13,433 nucleotides of DNA, from NCBI GenBank assembly GCA_035529405.1, contig DATKWV010000050.1:1-13433 (forward strand), in the 5' to 3' direction. The DNA comes from DATKWV01 sp035529405 (GTDB taxonomy: Bacteria; Planctomycetota; Phycisphaerae; Sedimentisphaerales; Anaerobacaceae). Both the position numbers and the translations under genes were made by a program. Every line of letters begins with the position of its first letter. Within the stretch, counting starts at the first letter, position 1. Below the pieces are notes generated by a model that ran no database searches, had not been told where the DNA came from, and saw only the letters and a program-made list of their open reading frames with translations. This document shows, piece by piece, positions 12,990-13,433 of the stretch.

Positions 12990-13433
12990 ATGGACTGGAA
13001 ACGACTATTTAATCCCGACTGCCACAATGTTGTGGGGCTGGATATCGGCTCATCTTCGGTCAAGCTGGTGCAGCTGCGCAAAAATGCAGGCCGGTGGGCT
13101 GTTGCCGCCGCCGCCACGGCTGATATTTCCGGCGGAAACCGCAGAACCGCTGACAGGAAAAAGGCTGTCCTGACGGCAATTAGAAATTGCGTGCGGTCGG
13201 CGGGTATAGAGACAAAATTTGCCGTTTGCGGTGTCGGTGGTCCCGAAGTGGCTGTTCGATGTTTTAAGTTTCCTGCCATGCCGACCGATGAAATTGCTTC
13301 AGCGGTGTTACTTGAAGCCGAACAGGTTTGTCCGTTTAACGTTGCTGAAGGTGTTATTGATTACCAGCTGATACCCAACGGAAATAATAGCGTCACTGGT
13401 GTGCTGGTGGCCGCTACTAAAAGGGTCATAAAA
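12990..13433 (+). CDS. pilM: Type IV pilus assembly protein PilM (actin-like ATPase), 3'-truncated
   Basis: The frame is open to the last base, so 148 N-terminal residues are visible out of a usual ~350. VVGLDIGSSSVKLVQLR (14-30) is the phosphate-1 loop of FtsA/PilM-type actin-fold ATPases. FPAMPTDEIASAVLLEAEQ (94-112), then CPFNVAEGVIDYQLIP, matches the PilM family's conserved region. PilM is a cytoplasmic ring protein that binds the N-terminal tail of PilN and links the ATPase to the PilNO alignment complex; pilN/pilO are expected just beyond the window. ATG 12990 has GGTG about 7 nt upstream; in-frame ATG 12984 is an alternative adding two residues. It lies 371 nt after the PilX-like gene, so it may have its own promoter. 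Confidence 0.9.
   Translation, partial: MDWKRLFNPDCHNVVGLDIGSSSVKLVQLRKNAGRWAVAAAATADISGGNRRTADRKKAVLTAIRNCVRSAGIETKFAVCGVGGPEVAVRCFKFPAMPTDEIASAVLLEAEQVCPFNVAEGVIDYQLIPNGNNSVTGVLVAATKRVIK

Overview
This window looks like a piece of a chromosome from a Gram-negative-type bacterium of the Planctomycetes, probably the Phycisphaerae/Sedimentisphaerales side. That placement is an inference from gene content: a DUF5060-type glycoside hydrolase, a xylose-isomerase-like protein, a discoidin-type lipoprotein, a TIGR03663/Agl23-like membrane protein and a pilus operon mixing type II secretion and type IV pilus traits. No rRNA or other taxonomic marker is present. All genes recognised are on the + strand, and there is no tRNA, rRNA, CRISPR array, insertion sequence or phage gene.

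Region 1 (1-5556) is a tightly packed set of five genes: the C-terminal part of a DUF5060/collagen-binding-type glycoside hydrolase (cut by the window start), a xylose-isomerase-family TIM barrel, a lipoprotein with a discoidin (F5/8 C-like) domain, an Agl23/TIGR03663-family polytopic membrane protein of glycosyltransferase-39 type, and an ApbE-type FAD:protein FMN transferase. Gaps are 36 nt, about 15 nt, a 4-nt ATGA overlap and 6 nt, so they are probably cotranscribed. The first three fit carbohydrate breakdown or recognition. The last two fit envelope glycosylation and redox-protein flavinylation, and their link to the first three is unclear.

Region 2 (5557-5935) is a 379-nt gap without a convincing gene. 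It holds two terminator-like hairpins, a possible sigma70-type promoter, and a leader just ahead of the next gene that can form two mutually exclusive pairings.

Region 3 (5936-12618) is a pilus/pseudopilus assembly operon in the order: assembly ATPase (PilB/GspE) with an N-terminal MshEN-like domain, inner-membrane platform (PilC/GspF), short major-type pilin or pseudopilin, PilV/GspI-like, PilW/GspJ-like and a large PilX/GspK-like protein. The ATPase drives the platform protein, which adds pilins to a fibre. The I/J/K-like proteins probably form its initiating tip. Prepilin peptidase, secretin and a retraction ATPase are not in the window.

Region 4 (12619-12989) is a 371-nt non-coding gap with a perfect 14-bp palindrome and an ACCGGTT repeat. 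It is followed by the 5' part of a PilM-like actin-fold ATPase that runs off the end and probably begins a pilMNO-type alignment subcomplex.

The most notable observations are a hexanucleotide-encoded (Lys-Asp)9 tract in the PilX-like protein, a prepilin with Ala in place of the usual Gly(-1), an MshEN domain with one canonical and one eroded c-di-GMP motif, a likely changed metal ligand in the xylose-isomerase homologue, and the structured leader before the pilus ATPase. I did not find clear evidence of an entirely new multi-gene system.
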